Source: Lewinella sp. IMCC34183
GTDB taxonomy: Bacteria > Bacteroidota > Bacteroidia > Chitinophagales > Saprospiraceae
Direction: 5' to 3'
NCBI RefSeq assembly: GCF_003390915.1
Contig: NZ_QMEM01000001.1
Coordinates: 1-64,000, forward strand
DNA length: 64,000 nucleotides
The position numbers and the translations under genes are program-made. Positions 60,731-64,000 of this stretch are shown one piece after another; the first letter of the stretch is position 1, and every line of letters starts with the position of its first letter. The notes under the pieces are model-generated. The model saw only the letters and a program-made list of their open reading frames with translations. It did not search any database and was not told the origin of the DNA.

Positions 60731-61335
60731 CGGGCGGCTTCCAGTCGCCGCCGCAGGTTGGCAACCGTCCGGGCCGGGCCCCCGGTCATGATCTCTTTGC
60801 GCAACCAGCCGGGCAACCCGGCACCGGCATCGGTACGCACGGTGCACTGCAGCTCTACTTCGCCGTCCGCCAGCGGCCGGATGACCCATTCGCCACCGTA
60901 CACGGTCAGGCGGTCACGCCCGTCGGTGGGCGGGATCGCGCCCGGTTCGGCGGTGATGGTGCGGGTAAGGACCCCCGCCGCGTCGACCCATTGTCGTACG
61001 CGGGCCACGACCTCCTTGTCGCGGAACGGAAAAGGCATATCGATCCCGGAAACGTAGACGAAGTTGTTTGCCGTGCCGCCCGGTACGATGTAGGCACCGT
61101 CGCAACGGTGAACCCACTCGTCGTAACGGGAAGCCTCGTCGAGCGTACGTCGTACGCGGGGCAGGGTAGTGGCGGCCTGGGTAACCACGCGAACGGAAAG
61201 CTCACCGGCGCTCTCGTCGCGCACGTACACCCGCACCCCGTCCTCCTCCGTCTGCAACACGAACGGGCGGCTATCCTGCGCCGTGGCGTAGTTGCAAGCG
61301 AATAACAGGAGGTAGATCAGGGGGCGATAAGACAT
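60727..61335 (-). CDS. Secreted START-domain protein
   Basis: A 202-aa protein with a signal peptide (to about residue 19, NYATAQ) and a START/polyketide cyclase-like lipid-binding domain: DGVRVYVRDES, SRYDEWVHRCDGAY, FPFRDKEVV and GGEWVIRPLADGEVEL. The ligand is unknown. It is convergent with pabC. TACCTTCC at 61364-61371 on the minus strand may be its promoter, 28 nt before the ATG. Confidence 0.75.
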   Translation of the reverse strand: MSYRPLIYLLLFACNYATAQDSRPFVLQTEEDGVRVYVRDESAGELSVRVVTQAATTLPRVRRTLDEASRYDEWVHRCDGAYIVPGGTANNFVYVSGIDMPFPFRDKEVVARVRQWVDAAGVLTRTITAEPGAIPPTDGRDRLTVYGGEWVIRPLADGEVELQCTVRTDAGAGLPGWLRKEIMTGGPARTVANLRRRLEAAR

Positions 61336-61396
61336 AGGCAGTGACCGGATTACCGGAGAAAACGGAAGGTAGGTATCGTGGGGTAGGTGTACGGCA

Positions 61397-61422
61397 GGAA
61401 CAAAAAATTTCTATCTTGTTCC
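61397..61422. promoter_or_regulatory. Inverted repeat upstream of the DUF1080 gene
   Basis: GGAACA (61397-61402) and TGTTCC (61417-61422) form a 6-bp inverted repeat 14 bp apart, about 60-80 bp before the DUF1080 start, the size of a dimeric repressor site. TATATTGG follows at about 61430. Confidence 0.35.
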
Positions 61423-61479
61423 GCGATATATATTGGCTTTGGTGCCCTGGGCGCCCATTTTTACATTAACCCACCCATC

Positions 61480-62841
61480 ATGCAAAAGCGGTTGATTACT
61501 ACCGTACTGCTGGCTGGCGCCCTGACTTCTGTCGCGGCCCAGGACGGCTTCACTTCATTAACAAACGGTAAGGACCTGAGCAATTGGGAGTCCTACGGGG
61601 GGCAGGCTCCCTACGAGATCGACGGCGACGTCATCACCGGCACCGCCGTGGTGAATACCCCCAACACCTTCCTGTGTACGGACCGGCCCTACGGTGACTT
61701 TGTCCTCGAACTGGAGTTCAACGACGATGCGCCCCTCAACAGCGGCGTCATGGCGCGGGGACAGTGGCGGCAGGCGGGCGATATCCGCCGCATTTACGGC
61801 TACCAGGTAGAGATCGATCCCAGTGCCCGGGCGTATACCGGTGGCATTTACGACGAAGCCCGCCGGGGGTGGATCTATCCGCTCCACTACAACGACGCGG
61901 CCCGCTCCGCTTACCGGCAGGGCGAGTGGAATCAGCTCCGCATCGAAGCCATCGGCAACAACCTGCGCACCTTCGTGAACGGACAGTCGGCGGCCAACCT
62001 CATCGACAGTGTCGATGCTTCCGGGCTTATCTGTCTGCAGGTGCACGCCATTTCCGAGGAACTGGCCGGCAAGCAGGTGAAGTGGCGCAACATCCGCATC
62101 AAGAACAACGCCACCGAAGCCGACCGCATGGACGCTGTGCTGGCTCCCGTAGAAAACCTGCTCGTCAACCAGCTCTCCGAAGCCGAACGGCGGCAGGGCT
62201 GGCGGCTGCTCTTCGACGGACAGTCGACGGACAACTGGCGCGGCGTAAAGCTCGACGAGTTTCCCGCCCGAGGCTGGGAAGTGGCCGACGGCGAACTGCG
62301 CGTCCTGGCCGGCAACGGCGGCGAAAGCACCAACGGCGGCGATATCGTAACGAAGGAAACCTTCGGTAATTTCGACCTGATCTTCGAATTCAAGCCCACG
62401 GAGGGGGCCAACAGCGGGGTCAAGTACTTCGTGGATCCCGACCTCAATCGCGGACCCGGCTCCGCCATCGGACTTGAGTACCAGATCCTGGACGACGAGC
62501 GCCACCCCGACGCCAAGGCCGGCGTACGCGGTAACCGGACCATGGCCTCCCTCTACGACCTGATCCCCGCCAACCCGGTAGACGTTGACCGCCGCAAGGA
62601 ATACCGGATCGGCGACTGGAACCGGGGTCGCATCCGGGTCAAGGACGGTAAGGTCGAACACTGGCTCAACGGATACAAAGTGGTCGAGTACGATCGCTTT
62701 AGCCAGCTGTTCGACGCCCTCGTCAACTACAGCAAATACAAGGACTGGGAAAACTTCGGGCAGTGGCCCAAGGGGCCTATCCTCCTGCAGGATCACGGCG
62801 ACGCCGTGGCCTTCCGTACCATCAAGATTCGTGAGCTTTAA
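61480..62841 (+). CDS. Secreted protein with two DUF1080 domains
   Basis: A 453-aa protein with a signal peptide (to about residue 20, SVAAQ) and two DUF1080 (concanavalin-like) domains, about 21-215 and 240-453. Each has NSGV...PSAR or NSGVKYFVDPD patterns. The family is now linked to 3-keto-glycoside hydrolases. ATG 61480 suits the signal. It precedes a Gfo/Idh/MocA enzyme by 11 bp, a pairing that fits oxidation of sugars at C3 and cleavage. Confidence 0.85.
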   Translation: MQKRLITTVLLAGALTSVAAQDGFTSLTNGKDLSNWESYGGQAPYEIDGDVITGTAVVNTPNTFLCTDRPYGDFVLELEFNDDAPLNSGVMARGQWRQAGDIRRIYGYQVEIDPSARAYTGGIYDEARRGWIYPLHYNDAARSAYRQGEWNQLRIEAIGNNLRTFVNGQSAANLIDSVDASGLICLQVHAISEELAGKQVKWRNIRIKNNATEADRMDAVLAPVENLLVNQLSEAERRQGWRLLFDGQSTDNWRGVKLDEFPARGWEVADGELRVLAGNGGESTNGGDIVTKETFGNFDLIFEFKPTEGANSGVKYFVDPDLNRGPGSAIGLEYQILDDERHPDAKAGVRGNRTMASLYDLIPANPVDVDRRKEYRIGDWNRGRIRVKDGKVEHWLNGYKVVEYDRFSQLFDALVNYSKYKDWENFGQWPKGPILLQDHGDAVAFRTIKIREL

Positions 62842-62852
62842 ACTACCCGATC

Positions 62853-64000
62853 ATGTCAAATCGTCGATCCTTCCTTAAGCAATCCGCCCTCACCACCGCC
62901 GGCCTTACCGTCGGCCTGCCCCTCAGCAGTCAGGTCATGGGGGCCAACGATACCGTCAACGTGGCGGTTTTTGGGGTCAACAGCCGGGGAAGCTATCTCG
63001 CCCGCACCTTTGCGGGAGCCAAGAACTGCAAGGTGGTCGGTATCGGCGACGTCGATACCCGCGCCATTGAAAAAGGCCAGAAAGCCGTGGTGGACGGCGG
63101 GGGCAAGAAACCCAAAGGAGGACAGGATTTCCGCCGCTTCCTCGACGACAAGAAGATCGATGCCGTAGTTATCGCCACCCCCGATCACTGGCACGCTCCC
63201 ATGGCCATCATGGCCCTGGAAGCCGGCAAGCACGTCTACGTCGAAAAACCCTGCAGCCACAACCCGGCCGAGGGCGATATGCTCGTGGCCAAACAGGCCG
63301 ACACCGGCCTCAAGGTGCAGATGGGCAACCAGACGCGCAGCAGCGTGACCCTGAACAAGGTCGTCAAGGAGATCCATGACGGACTCATCGGCGACGCCTA
63401 CGCCGGCAAGGCCTGGTACGCCGCCAATCGCGGACCCATCGGCGAGCACGAGCCCGCTCCGGTTCCCGAATGGCTCGATTGGGACCTCTGGCAGGGCCCC
63501 GCGCCCCGGCAGGACTTTGACGCCCTGCTCGTCCACTACAAATGGCACTGGTTCTGGAAGTATGGTACCGGCGAGCTGCTCAATAACGGCACGCACGAGA
63601 TCGATATGTGCCGGTGGGCCCTGGGGGTAGAGTACCCCGAGCAGGTCCAGTCCAGCGGTGGCCGCTTCGCCTTTGATGACGCCTGGGAAACCTACGATAC
63701 TCAGCTGGCGAGCTTCAAGTACCCCGGCGGCAAGCATATCCACTGGGACGGCCGCAGCTGCAACGCCATGCCGCTCTGGGACCGCGGCCGCGGCTCCATG
63801 ATCTACGGTACCGAAGGCAGCGTGCTCATGGACCGGGGCGGCTTCATCGTCTACGACCTGGAAGGAAAGGAACTGCGGAAAGAGGACGAAGACGGCAAAT
63901 CGATCAGTATGGACACCACCGGAGGCGGTAACCTCGACGAGCTGCACATCGCCAATTTTATTTCCGGCATCAATTCCGACGAGCAGCTCAACTCGCCCGT
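62853..64000 (+). CDS. Gfo/Idh/MocA oxidoreductase, cut by the window end
   Basis: At least 382 aa; the frame is open at the right edge. It starts MSNRRSFLKQ, a twin-arginine Tat signal, followed by a hydrophobic run to about residue 26. The NAD motif is FGVNSRG (40-46), and YVEKPCSHN holds the family Lys in EKP. It has the HWHAP and GTHEIDMCRW patterns of this enzyme group. With the DUF1080 protein upstream it may act on oxidised sugars outside the cytoplasm. Confidence 0.87.
   Translation, partial: MSNRRSFLKQSALTTAGLTVGLPLSSQVMGANDTVNVAVFGVNSRGSYLARTFAGAKNCKVVGIGDVDTRAIEKGQKAVVDGGGKKPKGGQDFRRFLDDKKIDAVVIATPDHWHAPMAIMALEAGKHVYVEKPCSHNPAEGDMLVAKQADTGLKVQMGNQTRSSVTLNKVVKEIHDGLIGDAYAGKAWYAANRGPIGEHEPAPVPEWLDWDLWQGPAPRQDFDALLVHYKWHWFWKYGTGELLNNGTHEIDMCRWALGVEYPEQVQSSGGRFAFDDAWETYDTQLASFKYPGGKHIHWDGRSCNAMPLWDRGRGSMIYGTEGSVLMDRGGFIVYDLEGKELRKEDEDGKSISMDTTGGGNLDELHIANFISGINSDEQLNSP

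Overview
The window is GC-rich DNA (by eye a little above 60% GC) from a member of the Bacteroidota, most plausibly a Saprospiria/Lewinella-like marine lineage. The phylum call rests on several markers: a type IX secretion sorting domain on one DUF4331 protein, a PorT-family gene overlapping ubiE/menG, a GldG-type gliding protein followed by a DUF4340 protein, Bacteroidota-style -7 boxes (TAnnTTTG or a GC-richer TAnnTTYG), and weak or absent Shine-Dalgarno sites. The family-level placement is inference. No rRNA, tRNA, CRISPR array, prophage or insertion sequence was seen; the window is mostly chromosomal housekeeping and envelope genes.

Layout. 1-1071 is a gene-free block with two repeat families. 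1072-5805 carries lipA, a vitamin K-dependent carboxylase-like membrane protein, and a coupled minus-strand operon (DUF1761, four-repeat helix-hairpin-helix protein, cysM). recN follows, then another repeat-rich gap (7623-8058). 8059-9837 encodes two methyltransferases resembling plant VTE3 and VTE4. 9972-14591 is a compact operon (ppk, AcpH-like, HsdR-N-like nuclease, double-ATPase ABC protein). 14628-16712 holds an outer-membrane protein, a geranylgeranyl-reductase-like flavoprotein and a ferredoxin. 16684-21777 is a long minus-strand run (threonine aldolase, saccharopine dehydrogenase-like, PAP2, LptF/LptG-like, small membrane protein). lysA and a MOSC protein follow.

23931-32153 is minus strand: a TPR lipoprotein, two tandem DUF4331 exoproteins, then an aguA-aspG-cutC operon. 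32197-36190 holds an FGE-like lipoprotein, a 500-bp ORF-free gap with a probable small RNA, a radical-SAM DNA-repair-type protein, and a TPR protein. 36418-47894 has gyrA, ubiE-porT, tpiA, bioB, a GT22-like glycosyltransferase, a zinc phospholipase-like protein, DUF4340 and gldG. 47991-56886 has assorted envelope proteins (hydrolase, haloperoxidase-like lipoprotein, DgkA, ChaN, SDR, WbqC, beta-barrel, dynamin-like GTPase, RluE-like, PspC). 56956-60730 has inositol-phosphate synthase, a TIM-barrel epimerase, pabB and pabC. The end holds a START protein, a DUF1080 protein and a Gfo/Idh/MocA oxidoreductase cut by the window edge.

The most interesting points are: (i) VTE3-like and VTE4-like methyltransferases within about 7 kb of a geranylgeranyl reductase-ferredoxin pair, suggesting a saturated prenyl-quinone or tocopherol-like pathway; (ii) a structured, probably minus-strand small RNA near 32980-33120; (iii) a carboxylase homologue keeping the catalytic Lys and His; (iv) two DUF4331 proteins whose predicted mature N-termini begin Ser-Ser-His, a possible Cu/Ni-binding motif; (v) -7 boxes only 4-7 nt from start codons, suggesting leaderless transcripts; (vi) a WbqC gene with no ATG, GTG or TTG start at its expected 5' end.
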